Part shown: positions 14,772 through 23,177 of the stretch, piece by piece
Layout: every line of letters begins with the position of its first letter
Position numbering within the stretch: position 1 is the stretch's first letter
NCBI GenBank assembly: GCA_904387375.1
Contig: CAJFLE010000014.1
Span: forward strand, 1 to 35,924
Source: Candidatus Protoclostridium gallicola
GTDB lineage: Bacteria; Bacillota; Clostridia; Christensenellales; Pumilibacteraceae
Length of the DNA stretch: 35,924 nucleotides
Direction: 5' to 3'
Translations under genes and position numbers: made by a program
The notes under the pieces: model-generated
The model's database searches: none
Told to the model about the DNA's origin: nothing
The model's input: the letters and a program-made list of their open reading frames with translations, nothing else

Positions 14772-16259
14772 ATGAAAGATATAAGGCTTGAAACCGAAAG
14801 GCTCGTCCTGCGATTCGCGAAAGAGAGCGATTTCGCCGACGTGCACGCATACGCGTCCGACGAATACGAAACGCGCTTTATGACGTTCGGTCCGAACACG
14901 GAGGAGGACACGCGCAGATACTTGCGCGAGATCATCGCGCAGTACTCCGCCGACCCGATGACCGACTACGACTTCGCCGTCGTGCTCAAAAGCACCGGCC
15001 GCAGGATAGGCGGCATAAACCTCATTCTGACCGAAAACGGCGGCGCGACGATAGGCTGGATAATCGCGCGGGAATATCAGCACGAAGGCCTGATGACCGA
15101 GGCGGCGGAAAAAGTGCTGTCGTTCGCGTTCGGCGAGCTTAAACTGAAATACGTGGAGGCGGTGGCGGCGTCCGACAACGAGAGCAGCTGCGGCCTCATG
15201 AAAAAGCTGGGCATGAAACTTTCGCTCACCGTGCCGGGCGGCTGGATAAAGAAGCCGGCGGCGGGCGGCGGAGTGTGCGACGAAGTGCATTACCGCATCA
15301 CGGCGGAGGAGCACTCGGCGCAAGGCGCGGACGAACCGTCGCTGTCGTACGCGAACGGCAGGGAAGCGGTTAAAAGCGGCGTTCTCGGCCTGTTCATCGG
15401 CCTCGCCGTCATAGTCCCCGGAATAAGCGGCTCCACCGTCGCCATAATTTTCCGGCTGTACGACAAACTGCTGTACGCGATAGGCAACATTCTGCGCCGC
15501 TTCAGAAAGTGCGCGCTCTTCCTGCTGCCCATACTCGCCGGCGCCGTGGTCGGCTTCCTCGGCGGCTTTTTCTCGGTGCGCTTCCTGCTCGACCTGCTGC
15601 CTTTCGCGGTCGTCGCGCTGTTCGCCGGGCTGATGTTCGGCGCCATGCCCGCCGTAAAGGACGAGATAAAGGGCGAGAAGGTGACGGTGCCGCGCGCGCT
15701 GCTGTTTGCCGCCGGCTTCGCCGTTCCCGTCGCGTTCGCGCTCGTGAGTACGCTGGGCATGCAGGGTTCGCGCTCGCTGGACGACCCGCAGTTCTATGAC
15801 TATATAATATTCCTGCTTCTCGGCTACGCCGTCGCTATCACGCAGGTCGTGCCGGGGCTGAGCGCCACCGCGCTGCTTATGATGTTCGGTTACTTCACGT
15901 CCATCATGGAGTCGGTCAGCCTGACTTACTGGCAGTCCAATCCGCTCGTGCTGCTGCTTTACGTCTGCTTCGGCGTGGGCTTCCTGGTCGGGCTCGTGAC
16001 CTTCTCCAAGGCGCTGACTGCGATATTCGCGCGCTTCCGCGTGCCGGCGTTCTTTACCGTGTTCGGCATGTCGCTGGGCTCGGCGGTCACGATGTTCTTC
16101 AATCCCGACATATTCGCAGTTTACGTGGGCTGGAGCGAGGGCGCGCCCTTCGCCCTCGACGTGGGTCTGGGCGTGCCGCTGTTCGTAATAGGTCTGGTCG
16201 GCGCGTATCTCCTCGTGCGGTACGAACGCAGGCATTCGCATAAGGATAAAATTTCCTGA
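14772..16259 (+). CDS. Fusion of GNAT acetyltransferase and DUF368/PopT-type undecaprenyl-phosphate flippase
   Basis: 495 residues in one uninterrupted frame. Residues 1-178 are a RimJ/RimL-type GNAT domain (LETERLVLRFAKESDFADV at the start, IGWIIAREYQHEGLMTEAAEKVLSFAF as the acetyl-CoA strand-loop-helix, then ASDNESSCGLMKKLGM). After a 20-residue hydrophilic linker, residues about 198-490 are a DUF368 membrane domain with eight or so segments. It shows the paired motif VIVPGISGSTVA (213-224) and VVPGLSATALLMMFG, which reflects its internal repeat. DUF368 proteins (PopT) and DedA proteins (UptA) recycle undecaprenyl phosphate across the membrane for wall synthesis. An upstream in-frame ATG at 14688 lies before the promoter, so I reject it. 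The acyl acceptor of the GNAT part is unknown. I know of no described GNAT-PopT fusion. Confidence 0.9.
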   Translation: MKDIRLETERLVLRFAKESDFADVHAYASDEYETRFMTFGPNTEEDTRRYLREIIAQYSADPMTDYDFAVVLKSTGRRIGGINLILTENGGATIGWIIAREYQHEGLMTEAAEKVLSFAFGELKLKYVEAVAASDNESSCGLMKKLGMKLSLTVPGGWIKKPAAGGGVCDEVHYRITAEEHSAQGADEPSLSYANGREAVKSGVLGLFIGLAVIVPGISGSTVAIIFRLYDKLLYAIGNILRRFRKCALFLLPILAGAVVGFLGGFFSVRFLLDLLPFAVVALFAGLMFGAMPAVKDEIKGEKVTVPRALLFAAGFAVPVAFALVSTLGMQGSRSLDDPQFYDYIIFLLLGYAVAITQVVPGLSATALLMMFGYFTSIMESVSLTYWQSNPLVLLLYVCFGVGFLVGLVTFSKALTAIFARFRVPAFFTVFGMSLGSAVTMFFNPDIFAVYVGWSEGAPFALDVGLGVPLFVIGLVGAYLLVRYERRHSHKDKIS

Positions 16260-16260
16260 T

Positions 16261-16767
16261 TCAGATTATGCGGCACAGATTGCAGCCGATGACGTTGCCG
16301 AGGAAGGAGGCGACGAGGGCGAGGGGAATGGCGTAACGCAGATTTTTTACGTTTGATCTGGAAAAATATATCGCCGAGACGTAGAATACCGTTTCGCTTG
16401 ATCCGTATATGACGGACGCGCACCGTCCGATCAGCCCGTCCGTGCCGTACGTCGAATATATGTGTTCGAGCACGGACAGACTGCCCGCGCCCGACAGCGG
16501 GCGGAGCAGCACGAGCTCGGTGCACTCTCCGGGAATGCCGACGAATTCGAGCGCCGGCGATAAAAACCCGGACACTGCGGCGCTCGCCCCGCTCACCCTG
16601 AACACTTCGCACGCCACCATGACGGCGAGGAGATAGGGCAGGACGTTAAGCATCAGATCCACGGCGCTCGCCGCGCCCTTGACGAAGGACGAATACGCGT
16701 CCTTCCGCCGCAGCAGCGAGATAAGCAGCACCGTTATGAACAGCAGCGGAACTATATACAGCGTCAT
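16261..16767 (-). CDS. spmB: Spore maturation protein B-like
   Basis: 168 residues, the usual SpmB length, with a nucleoside-recognition (Gate) membrane domain: VPLLFITVLLISLLRRKDAYSSFVKGA at the start, then LNVLPYLLAVMVACEVFRVSG, LRPLSGAGSL and VIYGSSETVFYVSAIYF. SpmA and SpmB are needed for spore-core dehydration in Bacillus and Clostridium, but homologues also occur in non-sporulating bacteria as putative transport pairs. Its start overlaps the spmA stop by 4 bp. The gene ends 1 bp from the stop of the convergent GNAT-DUF368 gene. Confidence 0.92.
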   Translation of the reverse strand: MTLYIVPLLFITVLLISLLRRKDAYSSFVKGAASAVDLMLNVLPYLLAVMVACEVFRVSGASAAVSGFLSPALEFVGIPGECTELVLLRPLSGAGSLSVLEHIYSTYGTDGLIGRCASVIYGSSETVFYVSAIYFSRSNVKNLRYAIPLALVASFLGNVIGCNLCRII

Positions 16768-17381
16768 GCGCTCTTCTCCCTTATTACGAGCTGCCTGCGC
16801 TTTCTCCGGCCGAACTTCCCGGTCAGCGCGGTCATGAGTTTTACTCCCGCCACGCCGATGACGGTGCTGGAAACGGTGGCGGCGGTGCAGGGCAGCAGGA
16901 AATCGGCGGGGTCGGCGGATCCCGCGGCGGCGCGCAGTCCGATGACGGTGGACGGGAACAGCTGCAGGCTCGTCGCGGATATGACGATAAGCATGATCAT
17001 GTTCGGCGACGCCTTCCTCGCGTCCTTTTCGTACGGCTTCATGCTTCCGACCGCGCCTATGCCCATGGGCGTGGCGGCGTTGCCCAGCCCGAGCAGATTG
17101 GCGCTTATGTTCATGGAAATGTATTTTTCCGTTTCCTCGCTCTCGCCCTTGAACAGCAGCCGCACCACCGGACGCAGCACGCGCGCGAGTTTGTCCGACA
17201 CTCCGGTGGATTCGAGGATTTCGAACACGCCCAGCCATATACCGTACAGCGCCACGAGATTGAGCGCCAGCGTGACGGAGTCGTTTGCGCCCGTTATCAT
17301 CGCTTCGAGGGCGGCGGACGGGTCGGTGAAGAGCAGCACGGTGACGGACGCGAGCATGATTAAAAGCCATACGAAACTCAT
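16764..17381 (-). CDS. spmA: Spore maturation protein A-like
   Basis: 205 residues. Typical SpmA pattern: MSFVWLLIMLASVTVLLFT, LYGIWLGVFEILESTGVSDKLARVLRP, then ISANLLGLGNAATPMGI and the serine/asparagine-rich NMIMLIVISATSLQLFPSTVIGLRA. It forms the membrane pair with SpmB. No Shine-Dalgarno sequence precedes the ATG. A TATAAT on the minus strand near 17417-17422 lies about 35 nt upstream, so the 5' leader would be short and AT-rich. The gene diverges from metG. Confidence 0.92.
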   Translation of the reverse strand: MSFVWLLIMLASVTVLLFTDPSAALEAMITGANDSVTLALNLVALYGIWLGVFEILESTGVSDKLARVLRPVVRLLFKGESEETEKYISMNISANLLGLGNAATPMGIGAVGSMKPYEKDARKASPNMIMLIVISATSLQLFPSTVIGLRAAAGSADPADFLLPCTAATVSSTVIGVAGVKLMTALTGKFGRRKRRQLVIREKSA

Positions 17382-17396
17382 ACTTAAAAAATATGT

Positions 17397-17425
17397 TTGC
17401 TTTTCGGCAAATATTATTATATAAT
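17397..17425 (+). promoter_or_regulatory. metG promoter
   Basis: TTGCTT (17397-17402), 17-bp spacer, TATAAT (17420-17425). The leader of about 45 nt contains a small hairpin GCTGCCG/CGGCAGC and is too short for a T-box. Confidence 0.65.
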
Positions 17426-17477
17426 TAAGCGAAACCAACAGCGGGCTGCCGCGCTTTTCGGCAGCACGGAGGAGATC

Positions 17478-19412
17478 GTGAACGGAAAGAAGTTTTACAT
17501 CACCACGCCGATATATTACGCAAGCGGCAATCTTCACATAGGACACACCTATTCCACCGTCGTGTGCGACGCGATCGCGCGGTATAAGCGCATGCAGGGC
17601 TACGACGTGTTTTATCTTACCGGCACCGACGAGCACGGTCAGAAGGTGGAGGAAAAGGCGAAGGCCGCGGGCAAAACGCCGCAGCAGTTCGTCGACGACC
17701 TCGTCGTGGGCATCAAGGACCTGTGGAAGCTGATGGACATCTCGTACGATAAGTTCATCCGTACGACGGACGGCTACCACACGGCGGCGGTGCAGAAGAT
17801 ATTCGACGCGCTTTATAAAAAGGGCGACATATACAAGTCCAAATACAAGGGCAAATACTGCAAGCCGTGCGAATCGTTCTGGACGGAGAGCCAGCTCGTT
17901 AACGGCTGCTGCCCCGACTGCGGCCGTCCCGTCGAGGACGCGGAGGAGGAGTCGTATTTCTTCCGCCTGTCCAAGTACGCGCCGCGCCTGCGCAAGCTGC
18001 TCACCGAAACGGACTTTCTGCAGCCGCAGTCCCGCGTCAACGAGATGGTCAACAACTTCATCGACAAGGGTCTGCAGGATCTCGCGGTGTCGCGCTCGAC
18101 GTTCTCGTGGGGCATACCCGTGCCCTTCGACGACAAGCACGTCATATACGTGTGGATAGACGCGCTGTCCAACTATATAACCGCGCTCGGCTACGGCTCG
18201 GACGACGAATCGCTGTTCGAAAAGTACTGGCCGGCGGACGTGCACGTCGTGGGTAAGGAAATAGTGCGCTTCCATTCCATTATATGGCCGGCCATACTCA
18301 TGGCGCTCGACCTTCCGCTTCCGAAAAAGGTGTTCGGCCACGGCTGGATCAAGTTCGGCGGCCAGAAGATGGGCAAGAGCACGGGCAACGTCGTCGATCC
18401 GTACGTGCTCGCCGGCAGGTACGGCGTGGACGCGCTGCGCTACTTCCTGCTTTCCGAAATGCCTTTCGGCTCGGACGGCGAGTTCACCAACGAGCTGCTC
18501 GTTCAGAAGATAAACTACGACCTCGTCAACGACTACGGCAACCTCGTCAAGCGCACGCTGGCGATGAGCAGACAGTACTTCGGCGGCGCGGTAAGCTCTG
18601 ACGGCGAGGAAGGCGCGGAGGACGCCGACGTAATCTCCGTGATAAACGGACTGCAGGCCGCCGTCGACGCGGATATGGAAAAGCTGACCGTCAACAAGGC
18701 GCTCGAGGACATATTCGCGCTCGTAAAGCGCGCCAACAAATATATAGACGAAACGGCGCCGTGGGTGCTCGCGCGGGAGGAGAGCAAAAAGCCCCGCCTC
18801 ATGCGCGTAATGTACAACCTGCTCGAAGTCATCCGCGTGACCTCGTCGCTGCTGCTGCCCTTCTTCCGCGGCGGTCCTGGCAAGGCGCTGGACGCGCTCG
18901 GCGTCGGCGTGCCCGCGGAGTTCGGTACGCTTGCGTACGGCGGCGTGAAAGCATACTCGACGCACGAAACCGAAGCGCTGTATCCCAGACTCGATCTCAA
19001 CAAGGAGCTGAAAGCATTGAACGAAATATCCGCCGCAAAGGCAAAAGAGGAAAAAGCCGCGCCCGCGCCCGAGGAAAAGAGAGAGCGCGCGCCCATAACG
19101 ATAGACGACTTCTGCAAACTCGATCTGCGCGTCGCCGAGGTCATCGCGTGCGAACGCGTGCCCAAGTCGGACAAACTGCTCAAAGAAACGCTGAAAGTGG
19201 GCGACGAAGTGCGCACCGTATGCTCGGGCATCGCCAGGTATTATACGCCCGAGGAAATGGTGGGCAAAAAGGTCGTGCTCGTGGCCAACCTGCCGCCGCG
19301 CAAAATGTGCGGCATCGAGAGCCAGGGCATGCTGCTCTGCGCCGAAAAGGACGGCAAGGTGGTACTGCTTTCGCCCGAGAGCGATATCGGCAGCGGCGCA
19401 GAAATAGGCTGA
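17478..19412 (+). CDS. metG: Methionyl-tRNA synthetase
   Basis: 644 residues from GTG 17478, with GGAGGAG just before it. Class I signature in PIYYASGNLHIGHTYS (HIGH-like) and KMGKS in GGQKMGKSTGN. A zinc knuckle CKPCESFW...CPDCGRP lies in the connective peptide. The C-terminal 110 residues (ITIDDFCKLDLRVAEVIACE...GIESQGMLL) are the tRNA-binding EMAP II/OB-fold domain that allows dimerisation. The enzyme charges tRNA-Met with methionine using ATP. It is the only gene of its transcript, since a terminator follows. Confidence 0.97.
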   Translation: MNGKKFYITTPIYYASGNLHIGHTYSTVVCDAIARYKRMQGYDVFYLTGTDEHGQKVEEKAKAAGKTPQQFVDDLVVGIKDLWKLMDISYDKFIRTTDGYHTAAVQKIFDALYKKGDIYKSKYKGKYCKPCESFWTESQLVNGCCPDCGRPVEDAEEESYFFRLSKYAPRLRKLLTETDFLQPQSRVNEMVNNFIDKGLQDLAVSRSTFSWGIPVPFDDKHVIYVWIDALSNYITALGYGSDDESLFEKYWPADVHVVGKEIVRFHSIIWPAILMALDLPLPKKVFGHGWIKFGGQKMGKSTGNVVDPYVLAGRYGVDALRYFLLSEMPFGSDGEFTNELLVQKINYDLVNDYGNLVKRTLAMSRQYFGGAVSSDGEEGAEDADVISVINGLQAAVDADMEKLTVNKALEDIFALVKRANKYIDETAPWVLAREESKKPRLMRVMYNLLEVIRVTSSLLLPFFRGGPGKALDALGVGVPAEFGTLAYGGVKAYSTHETEALYPRLDLNKELKALNEISAAKAKEEKAAPAPEEKRERAPITIDDFCKLDLRVAEVIACERVPKSDKLLKETLKVGDEVRTVCSGIARYYTPEEMVGKKVVLVANLPPRKMCGIESQGMLLCAEKDGKVVLLSPESDIGSGAEIG

Positions 19413-19433
19413 TAAATATATGTCCGTATGTAC

Positions 19434-19468
19434 ATGCGGCGGCGGGAATACCCTCCGCCGCATATTTT
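19434..19468 (+). terminator. metG terminator
   Basis: Stem ATGCGGCGG...GGG with CCC...CCGCCGCAT and loop AATA, followed by ATTTTAT. Confidence 0.8.
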
Positions 19469-19492
19469 ATGGTAAGTTACGGTCCGTATTCA

Positions 19493-19520
19493 TTTACATT
19501 TAATGAAAGTTATGTATAAT
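19493..19520 (+). promoter_or_regulatory. Promoter of the DUF2238-like gene
   Basis: TTTACA (19493-19498), 16-bp spacer, TATAAT (19515-19520); AAGGA lies before ATG 19541. Confidence 0.65.
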
Positions 19521-19540
19521 CATTGGTAACATAAGGACGG

Positions 19541-20308
19541 ATGAACGCGGCAAACTATATACGGAGACTTATCATGAATAAAATGACTTACCGCGAAATG
19601 CTGGGAGCGCAGGACCCCGCGCGCATTGCCGCGCATATCCTGGCGGCTCTGATGAGCGTTTTTCTGCTCGTCCGCTTCGTGACGGTGCTTGTGACGGGAG
19701 AGGATCCGGACGGCAGAATGCTGAGTTATCTCGCCGTCGCGGTTCTCGCGCTGTTGCCCTATCTTTTCGAACTCATATCCCGCCGCAGGCTCACGACGTT
19801 CGTGCTCCTGCTGTATACGGTATATCTGTTCGTCGCCGGGTTCTGGGGCGGGTGCATGTGCGTATACGAACGCGTGCCGGGCACAGACAAGGTCGTGCAC
19901 ACGCTGTTCGGCTACGTCGCCTGCATAATAGGTCTTTTCGTCGTCTGCGGCATGAACGACTATTCCGGACTGTCGCCGGTATTCGTGGCGATAACCTGTT
20001 TCGCCGTATCGCTCGCGCTCGCGGCGTGCTGGGAACTGGCGGAATTCGCCGGCGACGCATTCCTGAACGGTACCTATCAGGGCGATTACGTGGAAACGGC
20101 GGCGGGCACTTTCGTACAGCCGAAAAACGACACGATGACGGATATTCTCGTGCACTTCATAGGCTCGGCGGTGTTCGAACTGCACTATATTCTTCACCGG
20201 CTCACGCGGAAGAATCTGGGCATGGGGTATATGATAAACGACTTTTCGTCGTACCGCGGCGTTCCCGCGCCCGCGCCCGGGCGTCCGTCGGGAATAAACG
20301 CGAATTAA
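19541..20308 (+). CDS. Integral membrane protein, DUF2238/YjdF-like
   Basis: 255 residues with about six membrane segments. The pattern VPGTDKVVHTLFGY, then ACWELAEFAGDAFLNG and DTMTDILVHFIGSAVFE (acidic, His and Trp-Glu residues within membrane helices) matches the DUF2238 (YjdF-type) group, distantly like VanZ proteins. The C terminus is a proline-rich cytosolic tail. Function is unknown. A second start at 19574 (MNKMTYREM) is possible, but AAGGA favours 19541. Confidence 0.75.
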   Translation: MNAANYIRRLIMNKMTYREMLGAQDPARIAAHILAALMSVFLLVRFVTVLVTGEDPDGRMLSYLAVAVLALLPYLFELISRRRLTTFVLLLYTVYLFVAGFWGGCMCVYERVPGTDKVVHTLFGYVACIIGLFVVCGMNDYSGLSPVFVAITCFAVSLALAACWELAEFAGDAFLNGTYQGDYVETAAGTFVQPKNDTMTDILVHFIGSAVFELHYILHRLTRKNLGMGYMINDFSSYRGVPAPAPGRPSGINAN

Positions 20309-20323
20309 GCGCAAATCGGAGCG

Positions 20324-20356
20324 AAATCTTCTCATACTACGGGTATGAGAAGATTT
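20324..20356 (+). promoter_or_regulatory. Perfect hairpin that encloses the deacetylase start codon
   Basis: A 14-bp perfect stem (20324-20337 with 20343-20356, loop TACGG) is followed by two T. The ATG of the next gene (20345-20347) lies in its 3' arm. It may be the terminator of the upstream gene, or it may control initiation of the deacetylase. Confidence 0.7.
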
Positions 20357-21181
20357 TTGCTTATTGCGGCGGCGCTTATGCTCGCCGTGTCCTGCGCCGC
20401 GGACGCAGACGCTCATCACACGCCCGGCGAAACGGAAACCGTGCTCACCGCCGTTATGTACCACGATGTGCTCGCTTCGCGTACGGGCACTTATATAGTG
20501 TCGCCGGAGCAGCTGGAAAGCGATATCGCCGCCTTCGCGGAGGCGGGCTATTCCTTCGTCTCTCCGGCCCAGGTCATAGCGTACGCCGAGGGGCGGGGAC
20601 GCCTGCCCGCGCGCCCCATGCTGCTGACCTTCGACGACGGCCACTACAACAACGCGTATTACGGCCTGCCGATTTTAAGGAAGTACGGCGCGAAAGCGAC
20701 GTTCTGCGTCGTGGGCAGCTACGCCGATACGTACACCGAACGCAAGTCCGAGCGTGACAACCCCGCCTATTCCTATCTGACGTGGGAGGAGATAGGCGAG
20801 CTGTCGCGCGACCCTCTGATTACGATCGCGGCGCACAGCTACGACATGCACGGCGCGCACGGCCGCCGCGGCATACTCCCCAAGGCGGGCGAGAGCGACG
20901 GCGACTACGAGCGCGCGCTCACCGAGGATACCGAGCGGCTGCGGGAGAAGCTGACCGAGTGCACCGGCTCGGGCGGGGACACTTACGCGTACCCGTTCGG
21001 GCATTACTGCGCCGCCGCGCGCGAAACGCTGGAAGGGCTGGGGTACAAGATGTTCCTGACCTGCAACGAGGGCGCGAGCACGCTGCGCTTCGGCGATCCG
21101 TCCTGCATAAAACAGGTGTGCCGCTACAACCGCAGCGGCGCTTATGCGACGGAAAGTTTTCTGAAAAAAATACAAAAATGA
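20345..21181 (+). CDS. Exported polysaccharide deacetylase (NodB domain)
   Basis: 278 residues. An N-terminal signal sequence (MRRFLLIAAALMLAVSC) has a lipobox-like AVSC, so it may be a lipoprotein. The NodB domain (carbohydrate esterase 4) shows LTFDDG (94-99, metal Asp pair), HSYDMH (164-169, metal His residues) and TYAYPFGHY. It should remove N-acetyl groups from wall or other polysaccharides outside the cell. The start ATG lies within a perfect hairpin and has no Shine-Dalgarno sequence at a normal distance, though GGAG occurs 24 nt upstream. Later starts would lose the signal sequence. A bidirectional terminator follows. Confidence 0.9.
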   Translation: MRRFLLIAAALMLAVSCAADADAHHTPGETETVLTAVMYHDVLASRTGTYIVSPEQLESDIAAFAEAGYSFVSPAQVIAYAEGRGRLPARPMLLTFDDGHYNNAYYGLPILRKYGAKATFCVVGSYADTYTERKSERDNPAYSYLTWEEIGELSRDPLITIAAHSYDMHGAHGRRGILPKAGESDGDYERALTEDTERLREKLTECTGSGGDTYAYPFGHYCAAARETLEGLGYKMFLTCNEGASTLRFGDPSCIKQVCRYNRSGAYATESFLKKIQK

Positions 21182-21189
21182 TATGGATG

Positions 21190-21238
21190 AAAACATGCCG
21201 CCGCGGATTATAATCCGCCGCGGCATGTTTTGTTTTTT
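21190..21238. terminator. Bidirectional terminator between convergent genes
   Basis: A stem of about 20 bp with one mismatch (AAAACATGCCGCCGCGGATT with its near complement), then TGTTTTTT. It separates the deacetylase from rubrerythrin. Confidence 0.88.
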
Positions 21239-21251
21239 GCATTAATTTAAT

Positions 21252-21857
21252 TTACGCGTTGTTGCCCGGGCACTCGTCCAGAATGAGCTTTATAGAGCCC
21301 TGCTTTGCCTGGCAGAGCGGGCACTGCACCCACGCTTCGGTGGACGTGGCTTCGTAGCCGCAGTCCTCGCACTTCCACTTGACCGCCTTGTCCTTTTTGT
21401 ACAGCGTGCCGCCGGCGAGCTGGTCGTGCAGCTGCAGGAACAGTTTCTTATGGCAGGTTTCCACCTGCGCGATGTTGCGGAACAGCCCCGCGATGTCCTT
21501 GAAGCCTTCCTCGTCGGCAACGCGCGCGAATTCGGGATATATCCTTTCCGCTTCGTCAGCTTCGTCCTCGGCGGCAAGCCGGAGGTTTTCGAGCAAATCC
21601 CATTTCTCCTTGAAAGGGTAGCCCGCGCACACGTCGATATTCGGAATCGCGCCGTCGCACGCCGTCTGAATGAACGTATACAGCATGCGCGCGTGGTTGA
21701 ACTCCTGGTACGCTACGCCGTCTATAAGCTCGGCTATGTTCTTATAGCCCTCCTTGCGCGCGCCGTACTCGACGAATTCGTAGCGGGTGCGCGCCATGGT
21801 CTCGCCGGCATAAGCGCGGGCGAGATTGAGATAAGTCTGACTGTCTTTGAGTTTCAT
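21252..21857 (-). CDS. Rubrerythrin
   Basis: 201 residues. Residues 1 to about 150 are a ferritin-like four-helix bundle with the di-iron ligands (E in YAGETMARTRYEF, EFNHARM, EDEADEAERIYPEFA, IAQVETCHKK). The C-terminal rubredoxin-like domain has CEDCGY...CPLCQA. It reduces hydrogen peroxide in the cytosol and marks an anaerobe. GGAGGA precedes the ATG. Single-gene transcript. Confidence 0.96.
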   Translation of the reverse strand: MKLKDSQTYLNLARAYAGETMARTRYEFVEYGARKEGYKNIAELIDGVAYQEFNHARMLYTFIQTACDGAIPNIDVCAGYPFKEKWDLLENLRLAAEDEADEAERIYPEFARVADEEGFKDIAGLFRNIAQVETCHKKLFLQLHDQLAGGTLYKKDKAVKWKCEDCGYEATSTEAWVQCPLCQAKQGSIKLILDECPGNNA

Positions 21858-21940
21858 ATATGTCCTCCTCGGATAAGTATGCGCCGCGGCGCTTCGGCTT
21901 ATGCGCGTAAAACGCGCGGGCGCGGCGCATAATAAGAAAT

Positions 21941-22888
21941 ATGAAAACTTCTGCTGTAAACCCGCGCAAGGCGGGCATCATCGGCTGCGGCTTCGTCGGC
22001 TCCGCAACCGCGTTCTGTCTCATGCAGAGCGGTCTTTTCGACGAAATGGCGCTTCTCGACGCCGACACGGCGAAGGCCGAAGGCGAAGCGCTCGACATAG
22101 TGCACGGCGTGCCGTTCGCCCGACCCATGCGCATATACGCGGCCTCGTACGACGAGATAGCCGACGCTTCCGTCGTCATAATAACGGCGGGCGCGAACCA
22201 GAAACCGGGCGAAACGCGGCTGCAGCTCGCCGGGCGCAACGTCGACGTGCTCGGGCGCATAATCCCCGAACTGTGCTCGCGCGGGTTCGGCGGCCTGCTG
22301 CTCATCGTCACCAATCCCGTGGATATCCTGACGTACGCCGCCGTGAAAATAAGCGGCCTGCCGTGGCGGCGCGTCATAGGTTCGGGCACGGTGCTGGATA
22401 CCGCGCGGCTGAAATACGAGCTGTCACGTCACCTCGGCGTGGACGCGCGCAGCGTGCACGCGTTCATCGTGGGCGAGCACGGTGACAGCGAGATCGTGAC
22501 ATGGAGCGCGGCGAACGTGTCCGGCGTTCCTCTCGACGCGTTCTGCGAACTGCGCGGCTACTATCATCATCAGGCGACAATGCGCGAAATCGCGGACAAG
22601 GTGCGCGGCGCCGCGTACGAGATAATCGACAAAAAGCATGCGACGTATTATGGCATCGCGATGTCGGTGCGGCGCATATGCGAAGCCGTCGTGCGCGACG
22701 AAAAATCCGTGCTGCCCGTGTCCGTCGTGAGCGGCGACTACGGCGGCATCGCGCTCAGCCTGCCGACCGTGGTCGGATCCGGCGGCGCGGAAACCGCGGT
22801 GCCTGTGGAACTGAACGGGGAAGAGGCGTCGCTGCTCGCCAAAAGCGCGGCGGCGCTCCGCTCGGTGGTGCGCGACCTCGGCCTGTAA
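21941..22888 (+). CDS. ldh: L-lactate dehydrogenase
   Basis: 315 residues of the LDH/MDH family. The NAD-binding GIIGCGFVGSATAF is near the N terminus. The specificity loop GANQKPGETR carries Gln, as in lactate (not malate) dehydrogenases, with the catalytic Arg at its end. VTNPVDILTY and GEHGDSE (catalytic His) follow. It converts pyruvate and NADH to lactate in the cytosol. No Shine-Dalgarno sequence precedes ATG 21941. A CATAAT 7 nt before the ATG might allow leaderless transcription, but the -35 match is poor. Confidence 0.93.
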   Translation: MKTSAVNPRKAGIIGCGFVGSATAFCLMQSGLFDEMALLDADTAKAEGEALDIVHGVPFARPMRIYAASYDEIADASVVIITAGANQKPGETRLQLAGRNVDVLGRIIPELCSRGFGGLLLIVTNPVDILTYAAVKISGLPWRRVIGSGTVLDTARLKYELSRHLGVDARSVHAFIVGEHGDSEIVTWSAANVSGVPLDAFCELRGYYHHQATMREIADKVRGAAYEIIDKKHATYYGIAMSVRRICEAVVRDEKSVLPVSVVSGDYGGIALSLPTVVGSGGAETAVPVELNGEEASLLAKSAAALRSVVRDLGL

Positions 22889-23103
22889 CGCGGATTACGG
22901 CGCATTCTCCCGATTCCGTCATAATACTATGCATTATCCGCACGGTGTCGGATTGTGCCGATCGGCCGCGAAACGGTCATAATACCGCGCGCGTTTCGCG
23001 TCGGTTATGCCGCGCGAAGTACTTTGCTGTGTGCGACATTCGATGCGTTTCGGATAGGCCCCCCCTTTACAGCATAAAATATTAAAAATACGTTAAAATT
23101 TCA

Positions 23104-23143
23104 AAAGAGGCGCGTCGGTGCGTTTACACCGGCGCGCCTCTTT
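23104..23143 (+). terminator. Hairpin in the ldh-DUF1275 interval
   Basis: Stem AAAGAGGCGCG/CGCGCCTCTTT with inner CGGTG/CACCG and loop CGTTTA. It could end the ldh transcript. The rest of 22889-23100 holds no gene that I can see; a run of AT-rich sequence lies at 23060-23100. Confidence 0.6.
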
Positions 23144-23151
23144 GATATAAT
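23123..23151 (+). promoter_or_regulatory. Promoter of the DUF1275 gene, within the hairpin
   Basis: TTTACA (23123-23128) lies in the loop of the preceding hairpin, then a 17-bp spacer and TATAAT (23146-23151). GGAGGG precedes ATG 23178. Confidence 0.7.
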
Positions 23152-23177
23152 AATGCCAGGGGATTGCGGAGGGAACG

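Noticed and set aside
13037..14791. A 584-codon plus-strand frame across the MATE gene
   Set aside because: Shadow of the MATE gene; no domain and no ribosome-binding site.
17426..17477. Possible regulatory leader of metG
   Set aside because: Too short for a T-box or S-box; the one hairpin seen is small and lacks a U tract.
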